A program made the translations under genes and the position numbers. Below, piece by piece: positions 1 through 8,186 of a stretch of 64,000 nt of DNA. Source of the stretch: Streptomyces natalensis ATCC 27448 (GTDB lineage: Bacteria > Actinomycetota > Actinomycetes > Streptomycetales > Streptomycetaceae); the NCBI RefSeq assembly GCF_000935125.1, contig NZ_JRKI01000034.1, positions 496,001 through 560,000 on the forward strand, in the 5' to 3' direction. A model generated the notes under the pieces. It was not told where the DNA came from and searched no databases. It saw only the letters and a program-made list of their open reading frames with translations. Position 1 is the stretch's first letter; each line of letters opens with the position of its first letter.

Positions 1-3000
1 TGAACCGGCGATGGTGCGCAGAGCTGTGGAGCGTCCGGAGCGCGGACCACCAACGATCAGCACATGCTCACCGTCGACCAGGTCCAGCGCCAGCGGTGCT
101 CTGGCTTGCCGAGCAGGGACGTCGGTGATGCCGTACACGGCGGGCGGCACGTCGGTGTGCGCTTCATCCACGGGCTGCTGCGCATCGGAGATCGTCATGT
201 GCTCGGCCAGCGGGGGCAACCATGGGCTGCGGGGCTCAGTGAAGCCCATCCGCTGTGCCCCGGCGCCGATCGCGTCAACCAGTACGGCCAGGTCGGTCTG
301 GAGCGTGCCGGCGTCTCCGTCGTCCTCCGCCGAGCGCGGCAGGGGCCGCCCGATCGCGCCCCAGGGCAGGGGCTGCGCACTGACCTGGGGCGCGGATGAC
401 TGCCCCGGGCGACGGCCACCGATGCGCGCCGACTGTACGGCGACCAGGGCCTGGGCTCCGGATCGTACGTAGGCCCGTCCGGGCATGGACTTGGCGATGC
501 TTCCGGCATCGGGTGCATCGATGATGTCGCTTGACTCATCGGCGCCGGTGACGCGGAGGGCGATGCGAAGGTTCGTGTTGGCCCGGATGTCGGCACTGAC
601 GACGCCGGCGGGGCGCTGGGTGGCGAGAATCAGATGCACGCCGAGCGAGCGGCCCCGTCGGGCGATGTCGACCAAACCAGCGATGAAGTCGGGTAGTTCG
701 GCCACTAGTGAGGCGAACTCATCGATGATCAGTACAAGTCTCGGCATCGGCTCCAGCTCGGGCCGCAGCCGGCGGGCGTCGTTGTAGTCCTCGATGTCCT
801 TCGTCGCCGCGTCGAACAGGATGCTCTCGCGCCGGTGCAGCTCCGCCGCGAGTGAGGCGAGTGCCCGCTCCGTCAGATGGGCGTCCAGGTCGCTCACCAT
901 GCCGACGGTGTGCGGGAGCCGGGCGCAGTCCTGGAACGCGCTGCCGCCCTTGTAGTCGATGAGTACGAAGTTGAGTGCGTCGGGGCGGTTGTGAACGGCG
1001 AGCGACGTGATGATGGTCTGGAGCAGCTCGGACTTACCTGCGCCAGTGGTGCCGGCGACGAGCGCGTGGGGTCCATCGGTGCGGATGTCCAGGGTGAACG
1101 GACCGTCTGCCCCGATACCGATCGGCACGCGCGTGGTGGAGCCGCCGCGACGCCAGACGAGCTCGACGGACTCCCCTGTCGGGTCCGGCATCCCAAGCAG
1201 GGTGAGCAGCCGGGCCGAGGTGGGCAGGGCGCTGTCGGCGTCGTCGCGGCTCACGTCCCGTACAGGCGCGAGCGACCGGGCGACGAGCTCGCACCAGCTG
1301 TTGGAGACCTGGTCGGCGAGAATCTCGCCCAGACTCTCGAGCCCCGCGCCGCGCAGGTGGACGCGGCTGGTCGAGCCGGGGGCCCAGCAGATGACGGCCC
1401 GGCACTCCTCGGGAAGCAGGCGTTCGTCCTCGTCCAGACACAGCGCGTACATGCCGTACAGCGGTCCCTCTTGGAGAAGCTGAGGGACGCCGGGCATGCG
1501 GCGGAGCAGGCGTGCGCCGTCCAGGACGATCAGGGTGTACGGGTCCGGACGCAGTGCTGTCGCGGCACCCACCTGAGAGGTGGTGGCCTTACGCCGATTG
1601 AGTTCGTTCAGCAACTCGTTGACCCTGCGGCCAATGGTCTCGGAGTCCGCGCCAACCAGGGCAACACAGTCCTGGCCTTGCTGCGGCACGGCATGGGGCA
1701 GCCAGTGGGCCCACCTCCACCCCTCGTCGGTGTCGGGAGCCGAAGACAGAATCACCACGGAGAGGTCACGCGGGCTGTGGAGGACGGCCGCCTGGGTGGT
1801 GAACCAACGGGCAGTGGCGAGCGTTCTGGTCCGTGGCCCCGCGAGCCCCACCACACCGAGTGACGTGAACGGCAGAGGCACCGGCACGTCGTGCACGATC
1901 GGAGGCTTGGGCGGCTCTGCATCGGGTTGTGCTCCGGCAGCGGCAACCAGCTCGATATCCGCCGCTACGTCAGCGACCCCAACCCGGAGCAGTAGAGCAT
2001 CGGGGTCCGTGATGCGTCGTTCCCACAGGCGACGGCGGGGCCCCGTGGCCATCAGCAGAATTTCGGCGGCGTCGGGGAACGCGCTGCGCCGTGCCTGTTG
2101 GTCGAGTGCGCTCAGCCTGCCGAGCTCTTTCTCGTGTTCGGCCTTCGCCGCCTTGTACTCCTTGAGCGAGGTGCGGTTCTTCTTCTTTCCTCGGCGAGCC
2201 TCACTGATCCACTCAGCGAACATCATGATGGGCGTCATCGCACAGAACAGGAGTGTGTAGACCTGTTTGGTCATGAAGTACATGGCCACACCGAAGATCG
2301 CCGGGAGGATTGACGCGATCAGCTGGAAGCGTGCGCGCTCGGCCTTCGAGGGCGGCTGTGGCACGACGAGGCGGGGCCGTGGCGGCAGGGACGAGAGCCT
2401 GGGCGGCCGGTTGTAGGCGAGTCCGCCCTCTCCCATGACCGACAGGTGGGCATCCGGTTCGTCGGGGGTGTCGAGGACGAAGAGCGAGGAACCGGCCTTG
2501 GCCAAAGCCCCAAGTGGCCAGTCCTGCTCCGCGTCCACCGGCTTGTTGTCGAGGAGAACGGTGGCGCCGGGTTGTGGCACCAGCCTCGTCTTTCCCTGCA
2601 TGTCGACGGTGATGGTGAGTGCTGTGGCAGGCAGATCGGGGTCCGGTACCGACATGGTGTTGGCCTGGGCCGAACCGATCGACGTGGCGCCGATCGTGAG
2701 ACGGGCGACGCGGCCGGCGCCGGGGCCACCAGTGACCTGGAGTTCATAGCGGCCGGAGGGTTCGACTGCGCGGAGATAGGGGCCGATTGCGTCGTCGGTG
2801 GATATCCTCATGCCGTCGCGGAGCAGGTTGCTTATCACTTCCTCCGGCGGACAGAGGTGGCCGTCGGCCCACAGGGAAGGCGCAGTTGTAGCGGCTTGCT
2901 GTTGCGGGAAGAGGTTCACGACGGACGACTTGATGGGCGACTGGACGGCCGGTTGAGTCGACAGGTCGTCCAGGGCGGTGGCGACGTCGGCTGCGGTCGC

Positions 3001-3072
3001 CTTGTCGTCCACCGTGAGCACCACGTCCTGCGGCTCGCCGCCCTGCCGGATCACGGTCACCGTTACGCGCAT
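1..3072 (-). CDS. eccC: EccC-type type VII secretion ATPase (FtsK/SpoIIIE family), C-terminus outside window
   Basis: This is the cytoplasmic motor ATPase of a type VII (ESX-like) secretion system. The ATG at 3072 opens 1024 codons that reach the window edge without a stop, so the C-terminus is missing. Residues ~100-210 look like an FHA-type beta domain. Two hydrophobic segments follow at ~247-285. The first FtsK/SpoIIIE domain has Walker A GTTGAGKS at residues 674-681 and Walker B IIDEF (D784, E785). A second ATPase domain begins at the edge with GGPRSGRST, where arginine (R1014) replaces the usual Walker lysine; degenerate second and third domains are common in EccC/EssC proteins. WXG100-like genes and large partner genes lie next to it. 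Other ESX membrane components (EccB, EccD, EccE, MycP) are not in the window and may lie to the left. Confidence 0.9.
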   Translation of the reverse strand, partial: MRVTVTVIRQGGEPQDVVLTVDDKATAADVATALDDLSTQPAVQSPIKSSVVNLFPQQQAATTAPSLWADGHLCPPEEVISNLLRDGMRISTDDAIGPYLRAVEPSGRYELQVTGGPGAGRVARLTIGATSIGSAQANTMSVPDPDLPATALTITVDMQGKTRLVPQPGATVLLDNKPVDAEQDWPLGALAKAGSSLFVLDTPDEPDAHLSVMGEGGLAYNRPPRLSSLPPRPRLVVPQPPSKAERARFQLIASILPAIFGVAMYFMTKQVYTLLFCAMTPIMMFAEWISEARRGKKKNRTSLKEYKAAKAEHEKELGRLSALDQQARRSAFPDAAEILLMATGPRRRLWERRITDPDALLLRVGVADVAADIELVAAAGAQPDAEPPKPPIVHDVPVPLPFTSLGVVGLAGPRTRTLATARWFTTQAAVLHSPRDLSVVILSSAPDTDEGWRWAHWLPHAVPQQGQDCVALVGADSETIGRRVNELLNELNRRKATTSQVGAATALRPDPYTLIVLDGARLLRRMPGVPQLLQEGPLYGMYALCLDEDERLLPEECRAVICWAPGSTSRVHLRGAGLESLGEILADQVSNSWCELVARSLAPVRDVSRDDADSALPTSARLLTLLGMPDPTGESVELVWRRGGSTTRVPIGIGADGPFTLDIRTDGPHALVAGTTGAGKSELLQTIITSLAVHNRPDALNFVLIDYKGGSAFQDCARLPHTVGMVSDLDAHLTERALASLAAELHRRESILFDAATKDIEDYNDARRLRPELEPMPRLVLIIDEFASLVAELPDFIAGLVDIARRGRSLGVHLILATQRPAGVVSADIRANTNLRIALRVTGADESSDIIDAPDAGSIAKSMPGRAYVRSGAQALVAVQSARIGGRRPGQSSAPQVSAQPLPWGAIGRPLPRSAEDDGDAGTLQTDLAVLVDAIGAGAQRMGFTEPRSPWLPPLAEHMTISDAQQPVDEAHTDVPPAVYGITDVPARQARAPLALDLVDGEHVLIVGGPRSGRSTALRTIAGS

Positions 3073-3212
3073 GGGTCGCATTCCTCCCCGTAGGCCCGTA
3101 CGGACCCGTCCTCGCATACGTGCCCGCCGAGGCTACCCCGATGATCGCCTTCTCGAGCGGCGTGCTGTTCCTCGGGCTTTCCGTGGCTATGTTCGTCAAA
3201 CCGTGACACGTG

Positions 3213-3387
3213 CACGCAGGCCGACTTGGCCCGTAACCTCCTGGAGCACGACGAGATGAGCCTCTGTACGGCTACACGGAGACGTCGTCGACGTCGCCCG
3301 GGGCTGAAGGACATCACCGCGCAGCAGCGTCTCCAAGAAGCGCGGCAGGCGGCGAAGATCGTCAAAGAAGGCGCTCGTTGGCGCTAA
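3213..3387 (+). pseudogene. Remnant of a third copy of the large T7SS-associated gene (5' fragment)
   Basis: One frame reads ADLARNLLEH, then SLCT, then LKDITAQQRLQEARQAAK. This parallels a stretch of the intact gene at 6150 (ADLARDLLTHG, GLCTP, MKDVTDQQRAQEAKDEA). The fragment has no start and ends at a TAA exactly where the IS630-type element begins. The matching downstream part resumes beyond that element at ~5850 with the HKDDPA motif. A few residues in the middle are replaced by an arginine-rich run, so the gene may have been decaying before insertion. I see no other gene between the eccC start and the element. Confidence 0.7.
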
Positions 3388-3418
3388 GTGGTGGGCTCCG
3401 GAAGTCCTTCGGGGGTTG
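3388..3418 (+). repeat. Left terminal inverted repeat of the IS630-type element
   Basis: The repeat starts GTGGTGGGCTCCGG and ends GGGGGTTG just before the transposase stop codon. Read inward, it matches the right end at 30 of 31 positions. Confidence 0.85.
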
Positions 3419-3419
3419 A

Positions 3420-4655
3420 TCAAGCTGCCAGGGCGACGGAGGATTCCTCTGGGTGATCGGCGGTGTGCCGGTCGAGCCTGGCCAGCAGATCGTCCAGGTC
3501 GGATGTGGTGAACTTCCACTGGAACGGCTGTGCCGTGGCGTTGTAGCGGGCTTCGAAGGCTCGGAGCCGGTCCCCGACCTGGGCAAGGTCGGTGAAGTCG
3601 TTGGGCGAGACGACCTTGCGCTGGACGACGGAGAAGAAGATCTCCACCTGGTTCAACCAGGAGGCGTGCACCGGCGTGTGGACCAGCACCGCGTTGGGGA
3701 ATGCGGCGGCCAGCCGATCAGCGGCTTTCTTGCCGCGGTGGGAGGAGCCGTTGTCCACGATCCAGAACACGCGCTTGGCGCTGGCGTACGGTTCCTGACT
3801 CATGACCTGGGCGACCAGAGCCATGAACGGGTCGATGCCGGTGCGCGGTTCGCAGCTGCCGAACACCTTCGCGTGGTGGACGTCGTAGGCGGCCAGGTAG
3901 GCCAGCGCGCCGCCGCGGCCGTAGGTGTGGTTCACCCGCATCGCCCGGGTCTGCCCCGGTGCGAGGGTGGGGTGGCAGCGTGCCTGAATGGAGGTCTTCT
4001 CGTCCGCGCTGATGACGTACTCGCCCGCGTCCAGTGTCCGGCCCTGCCAGGTGCGGGCGTACAGGTCCAGCACGCGCTCGGCCTTGGTGCGGAAGTCGGG
4101 ATCGGTGATGAAGATCCAGGAGCGGTGCTGCCAGGGCTTGAGCGCGTCCCGGGCGAGCCAGCGGCGCACGGTGGAGGCCGAGATGGCGCCGACGATGCCG
4201 CGCGCGACCACCTCACGGGCCAGCTCCGGGCAGGTCCAGCGCGAGAGCGGCGCCCCGGTCTCGGCCGGGAGCTGGCAGGCCAGCGCCTTCACCTGGGCGG
4301 CTTGCAACGCGGTGAAGGAGGCAGGCCGGCCCGGACGTTTGCGATCGGCCAGCCCGGGCAGACCCAGCTCGGCGAAGCGGCCCCGCCAGGTGCGCACGGT
4401 GTCCACGTGCACCCCCGTCCGCTCAGCGATCCGCGCGTTCGGTAGCGGCCGGGCCGCGAACAGCACGATCTGGGCCCTGATCCTGGCCTGGTGAGGTGTC
4501 TTGTGGCCGTATGCCGATTTCTTGAGCCGGTGCCGCTCAGCGGCGGTCAAGGTCACCGGGCACGCGGGTATCGCAGGCATCAGGGCGGCGGCCGATCTCG
4601 ATGAGTGGACCACGGGGCCGCGACGGACCGTCAGCAACCGGTCGGGATCGCACAT
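3420..4655 (-). CDS. IS630 family transposase
   Basis: DDE transposase of 411 aa if it starts at 4655; a start at the internal ATG 4580 is also possible, and neither has a strong ribosome binding site. The N-terminal ~150 residues hold the helix-turn-helix region, with the pattern ARIAERTGVHVDTVRTWRGR followed by GLPGLADRKRPGRP. The catalytic domain shows the three acidic sites in typical IS630 context: SADEKT, IVDNGSSH and WLNQVEIFFS. The stop codon lies next to the left terminal repeat, as expected for an element end. The frame is intact, so the enzyme may be active. Confidence 0.93.
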   Translation of the reverse strand: MCDPDRLLTVRRGPVVHSSRSAAALMPAIPACPVTLTAAERHRLKKSAYGHKTPHQARIRAQIVLFAARPLPNARIAERTGVHVDTVRTWRGRFAELGLPGLADRKRPGRPASFTALQAAQVKALACQLPAETGAPLSRWTCPELAREVVARGIVGAISASTVRRWLARDALKPWQHRSWIFITDPDFRTKAERVLDLYARTWQGRTLDAGEYVISADEKTSIQARCHPTLAPGQTRAMRVNHTYGRGGALAYLAAYDVHHAKVFGSCEPRTGIDPFMALVAQVMSQEPYASAKRVFWIVDNGSSHRGKKAADRLAAAFPNAVLVHTPVHASWLNQVEIFFSVVQRKVVSPNDFTDLAQVGDRLRAFEARYNATAQPFQWKFTTSDLDDLLARLDRHTADHPEESSVALAA

Positions 4656-4780
4656 TTGCGGTGCGCTGACGTTGACGTGGACGTTGTGTCAGAGCGATGC
4701 GCAACGACGCGGGGACGCGGACTGGCGTGGCGGCCGGAGTCTGGACCGTGCGGTCGTGCAGGGTTCCCGCTTCGGCCGTC

Positions 4781-5638
4781 TCAGACGAGGGTGATGCCGC
4801 TTCGGGGGTACGCCGGGGCGCTGAGTGAGGGGTCGACCAGTACCGGCTCCTCGGCCCGGCACCTCGCCAGGACCTGCGGATCGAGACGGGCGGTGGCCAG
4901 TCCGGGGTCGGCGGTGCCCGCGTCGACGAGCAAGGTGCCGTCCGGGTTCCAGACCGCACTTTGGCCACAGCCCTGGTACGGGCCGCTGGACCCGCTGTGG
5001 TTGGCGAGAAGGACATAGCTGGTGTTGTCCAGGGCCCGTGCCGGGAAGACCGTGGCGCGCTGGTGGGCACCGGGGCCCCGGCCGAACATCGCGCCAACCA
5101 GGTACGCATGGCAGCCGTCGAGCGCGGCAGCGCGGGCATGCTCGGGATAGCCGGAGTCCCAGCAGATGCCGAGTCCAAGACGCCAGCCGTCGAGGGTGAG
5201 GGTGCACCCGCTGGTGCCGGGGCTGAAGCCGGCGGCGCGCTCGCTTGGCGTGGTGTGCTGCTTGTCGTAGCGGGCGGCGAATCGGCCGTCGAGGCCCAAG
5301 ACCAGGGCGGAGATGTGCAGCCGCCCGGACTCGGGATCGCGGGTGGGGGCTCCGGCCACCACAGCGGTGCGGGTCTCGGCGCAGACGGCGGCCAGCGGGT
5401 CCAATCGGGAGTCCGTGGCGTTCAGGCCGTAGGCCTCGGGGTCGGCCGTGATGCCAGGCAGCTCGTAGCCGGTGAGGAAGAGCTCCGGAAGGACCAGCAG
5501 GTCAACTCCCTGGTCGGCGGAGCGGCGGACCAAGTCGGCGGCGATGGCGACGTTCGCGGGGATATCCAGTGCGATGCAGGTCGCCTGACCGGCCGCCACG
5601 GTGATCGGGCCAGAGGGCAGGGCATGAAGATCATCCAT
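4781..5638 (-). CDS. Carbon-nitrogen hydrolase (nitrilase/amidase family), passenger of the IS630-type element
   Basis: A 285-aa protein from ATG 5638, the usual size for the nitrilase superfamily. The catalytic triad is visible: Glu52 in LPELFLTG, Lys126 in ARYDKQHT and Cys159 in GICWDSGYPE. Members hydrolyse nitriles, amides or carbamoyl groups in the cytoplasm; the substrate cannot be read from sequence. The frame continues upstream to 5752, but the family's usual N-terminus fits the start chosen here. It is codirectional with the transposase, 125 bp upstream of it, and lies inside the terminal inverted repeats. It therefore looks like a passenger gene that moves with the element. Confidence 0.85.
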   Translation of the reverse strand: MDDLHALPSGPITVAAGQATCIALDIPANVAIAADLVRRSADQGVDLLVLPELFLTGYELPGITADPEAYGLNATDSRLDPLAAVCAETRTAVVAGAPTRDPESGRLHISALVLGLDGRFAARYDKQHTTPSERAAGFSPGTSGCTLTLDGWRLGLGICWDSGYPEHARAAALDGCHAYLVGAMFGRGPGAHQRATVFPARALDNTSYVLLANHSGSSGPYQGCGQSAVWNPDGTLLVDAGTADPGLATARLDPQVLARCRAEEPVLVDPSLSAPAYPRSGITLV

Positions 5639-5801
5639 GGTGGGCCAAACTACCCCGAGCAGGCGCAGAGGGGAGCGTCCGGGGCATCCGCATGCCCAAC
5701 TCACGCTCCCGCCCGCGAAGGACGGTCCATCACCAAGTGGACACAGCTTCACGGGTGCCCAGGGATGGTCTGCACGTCACGCACAACGCGCACCCCCAGA
5801 G

Positions 5802-5832
5802 CAACCCCCGAAGGACTTCCGGAGCCGACCAC
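5802..5832 (-). repeat. Right terminal inverted repeat of the IS630-type element
   Basis: The reverse complement reads GTGGTCGGCTCCGG to GGGGGTTG and matches the left end at 30 of 31 positions. TAA follows directly outside (5833-5835), as it precedes the left end (3385-3387). The 160 bp between this repeat and the hydrolase start hold no other gene that I can recognise. Confidence 0.85.
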
Positions 5833-5835
5833 TAA

Positions 5836-5973
5836 GGAGGTCGGGCCCCCGAGGACGACGAGGCCATTGCCCACTCCTTGAGGGATCACAAGGACGATCC
5901 GGCTGCCCTGTCCAAGGCGTTTCGGGCGAGGCAGGATTGGGCTTCTGCCGCGCATGCGAAGGAGTCGGCTTAG
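5836..5973 (+). pseudogene. Remnant of a third copy of the large T7SS-associated gene (3' fragment)
   Basis: One frame reads DDEAIAHSLRDHKDDPAALSKAF and stops at TAG 5971-5973. It parallels EAIGQSVQDHKDDPAYLKAF in the intact gene at 6150 and the equivalent of the 14102 copy. It continues the fragment ending at 3387 on the other side of the IS630-type element. Everything downstream of this motif in the ~670-aa gene is missing, so this copy was deleted as well as interrupted. The following 170 bp are the upstream region of the intact copy; I see no further gene there. Confidence 0.7.
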
Positions 5974-6149
5974 ATGGTCCCCGCCACCTCGCCGCAAGGG
6001 GTCACGTGGGGTGGTCAACGATAGGTAAAAGCACCACGGCGGAGGCACATGGCTAGCGCGCAGTGTGAGCGAATAGAAGTTCGACGTGACATATGTGGCG
6101 CACGCGAGGTACGTGGGGGCAAGAGTGCAGCTAACGGGGGGTGTCACCT

Positions 6150-8168
6150 TTGGGTGAGTTTGTCGGGGTCAATCCGGACCGGGTACGTAAACTCGCCAAC
6201 CGGCTCAAGGACCTTGAGCACGCGCTGTCCGTGCATGGCCCGAACATCAAGAAGAAACTCCAAGAGTGGGATACCGCGCTGGACCTGTCGGTGATCGCCA
6301 AGCAGACCGGGGCCGTGTCCGATTACGCACGTAACATGTCAAAGCGGGCGGATCTGGCACGGGACCTGCTTACGCATGGCGGGTCGGGGCTGTGTACGCC
6401 CGCCGGCGAAATCGTCAGCATCCCGTGGAACATGAAGGATGTCACCGATCAGCAGCGTGCCCAGGAGGCCAAGGACGAGGCAGCCGACTTGAAGAACGCG
6501 CTGGACGATCCGGAGGCGCTGGGGTCACGGGAGGCCATCGAGGCGATCGGCCAGTCCGTGCAGGACCACAAGGACGACCCTGCCTATTTGAAAGCCTTCG
6601 CCGACGCCGGGGGCATGGCCGATGTCGCGCGGGTCAGTCAGGCGCTGCACCAGCAGGACGGCACCCACAAGAATGTGGTGCTGAGCGATGATTCGGCGGA
6701 GATCATCGGGAAGTTCGCGGACGGGATCAACCGGATCTTCAAGTACGAGCGGGGCAAGAACCCGAAGATCCCGCCGAACGCGGACTATGAGAAGGCGCTC
6801 ACGCAGCCGGCGGGCGGTGACATGTGGTCGGTCGGGATGCTCTTCAAGTACGGCCCAAGGGGCGATGCTTGGGAGCCGCACGTATTGTCGCACGTTGCCG
6901 GGGCCATGCTGGACTGGCGCAAGTCCCATGACATGAGGCCCGGTTATTCCAAGGGTGGGGTTGTCGGCATGGGCTATTCACCGGAAGCGTATGAGGATCC
7001 GGAGGACGCCTGGTACGGGGCGCTCGGGCTCACCCACAGCGATATGGACGAGAACTCTCAGGACGCCCTCAGCCGCGTCAACGCCATTGACACCAACGAC
7101 CCTTCGATCGCGCTGATGCAGCGCGTCAGTGAGAACGCCGACGCCGCGCGTGACCTCCTCGGCGGCAAGAGCGGTGCGAACCACGCGAAGGAGCTGGTGA
7201 ACGACGGCTGGGCGACTCCCGGGACGAAACTGGACGACGCGAAGTTTCCGGCGGCGGTGATCCGCGCGGCCACAGGGGACCGCATCCACCACGCCGCGGA
7301 GTCGGCCACGGCCGCGGCGAACGTCATCAATGCGGGTGCCGCGAAGTACGCGCAGGACGGGACGAAGAGCGACCACGAGAAGGAGCAGTACCCCGTCAAC
7401 ATGGCGATGTCGAAGGCGCTGTCGAACGTCTTCCAAGCCTACGTACCGGACTTCGCCACGTCGACGGGTGTCTCACAGAAGCACGCCTCGCCGGCCGACG
7501 GAACGGTCATCGTTGACAAGGAAACCGCCAAGGCGTTCCTCAGCGAGATCATGAAGAACCACGACGAGGCCGGCAATGTGATCCAGGCAATCAACGCGCA
7601 GATCGGTCTCACATCCCAGCACGGGATCGACGGCGGCGCGGGAACATACCTCAAGAACCTGGCCGAACTCCGCGGCGAGGTCTCGGCAGCAGGGCACGGA
7701 GCCCACATGGACGAGGCCGCTCTACGTGATGCCGAACACGCCAAGCAACTGTTGTGGTTCAACATCATCACCAGCGGCGCGGCCGCCGTTCCCCTTCCCG
7801 AGAATCCTGCGAAGTTCGCCCTGGGCTCCAAATGGGGCCAGGCGGCGATCTGGGCCGGCATCCCCTACGGCGGCTCCGAGTTCCCCTCGGGGGAATCGAG
7901 CCAGGTCGAGAGCGACTACAAGGCCATCAAGTTCAGCGACTCCACGTCCATGCAGGTCCCGTTGATGCGGGGCTTGGTCCGGTCCCGGGAAATCAAGCCG
8001 CCGGACAACCACCCGGAGTGGGCGGACGGGAACATCGTGATCGACAACGACAAGGACCGCAACGACTTCAATGCCTGGTGGATCAAGGCCAAGGAGCACT
8101 GCCAAGGAAGGCTGGACAACTTCGACGACGACATGCGGGACGCCTTCAAGCGCGGGGCCGACAACTGA
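6150..8168 (+). CDS. Large type VII secretion-associated protein, cassette A
   Basis: A 672-aa protein of unknown function. TTG 6150 is preferred because it gives MGEFVGV, aligning with MGDFVGV of the paralogue at 14102, and has a GGGGGG run at 6135-6141. The frame also has a GTG at 6141. The N-terminal ~80 residues are helical with the pattern RVRKLANRLKDLE, like WXG/LXG-type secretion targets. A shared block follows (ADLAR, then LCT, VxIPW, MKDV) and then the HKDDPAYL and GGDMWSVG motifs. No signal peptide or membrane segment is evident. It is followed at once by a lipoprotein and a WXG100-like gene in the same order as in cassette B. A T7SS substrate or effector is an inference from context; no enzymatic motif was recognised. 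Confidence 0.8.
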   Translation: MGEFVGVNPDRVRKLANRLKDLEHALSVHGPNIKKKLQEWDTALDLSVIAKQTGAVSDYARNMSKRADLARDLLTHGGSGLCTPAGEIVSIPWNMKDVTDQQRAQEAKDEAADLKNALDDPEALGSREAIEAIGQSVQDHKDDPAYLKAFADAGGMADVARVSQALHQQDGTHKNVVLSDDSAEIIGKFADGINRIFKYERGKNPKIPPNADYEKALTQPAGGDMWSVGMLFKYGPRGDAWEPHVLSHVAGAMLDWRKSHDMRPGYSKGGVVGMGYSPEAYEDPEDAWYGALGLTHSDMDENSQDALSRVNAIDTNDPSIALMQRVSENADAARDLLGGKSGANHAKELVNDGWATPGTKLDDAKFPAAVIRAATGDRIHHAAESATAAANVINAGAAKYAQDGTKSDHEKEQYPVNMAMSKALSNVFQAYVPDFATSTGVSQKHASPADGTVIVDKETAKAFLSEIMKNHDEAGNVIQAINAQIGLTSQHGIDGGAGTYLKNLAELRGEVSAAGHGAHMDEAALRDAEHAKQLLWFNIITSGAAAVPLPENPAKFALGSKWGQAAIWAGIPYGGSEFPSGESSQVESDYKAIKFSDSTSMQVPLMRGLVRSREIKPPDNHPEWADGNIVIDNDKDRNDFNAWWIKAKEHCQGRLDNFDDDMRDAFKRGADN

Positions 8169-8186
8169 CAGGTGCGGAACGATTCG

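Larger units (their letters stand above)
3388..5832 (-). mobile_element. IS630-type element with a nitrilase-like passenger gene
   Basis: A 2445-bp element is bounded by 31-bp terminal inverted repeats with one mismatch (3388-3418 and 5802-5832). The trinucleotide TAA lies directly outside each end; the IS630 family duplicates TA. It contains the DDE transposase (3420-4655) and a carbon-nitrogen hydrolase (4781-5638), both on the minus strand. Typical IS630 elements are near 1.1-1.2 kb and carry only the transposase. I found no copy of the repeat between the two genes, so the hydrolase is inside the element. The element separates two fragments of a T7SS-associated pseudogene, which makes the insertion site clear. 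Confidence 0.8.

Noticed and set aside
877..1863. Plus-strand frame across the eccC gene
   Set aside because: The minus-strand frame has Walker motifs and membrane segments and spans the region without a stop.
4656..4780. Gap between the IS630 transposase and the hydrolase searched for an inner terminal repeat
   Set aside because: No sequence like the 31-bp ends was found, so the hydrolase was kept inside the element.
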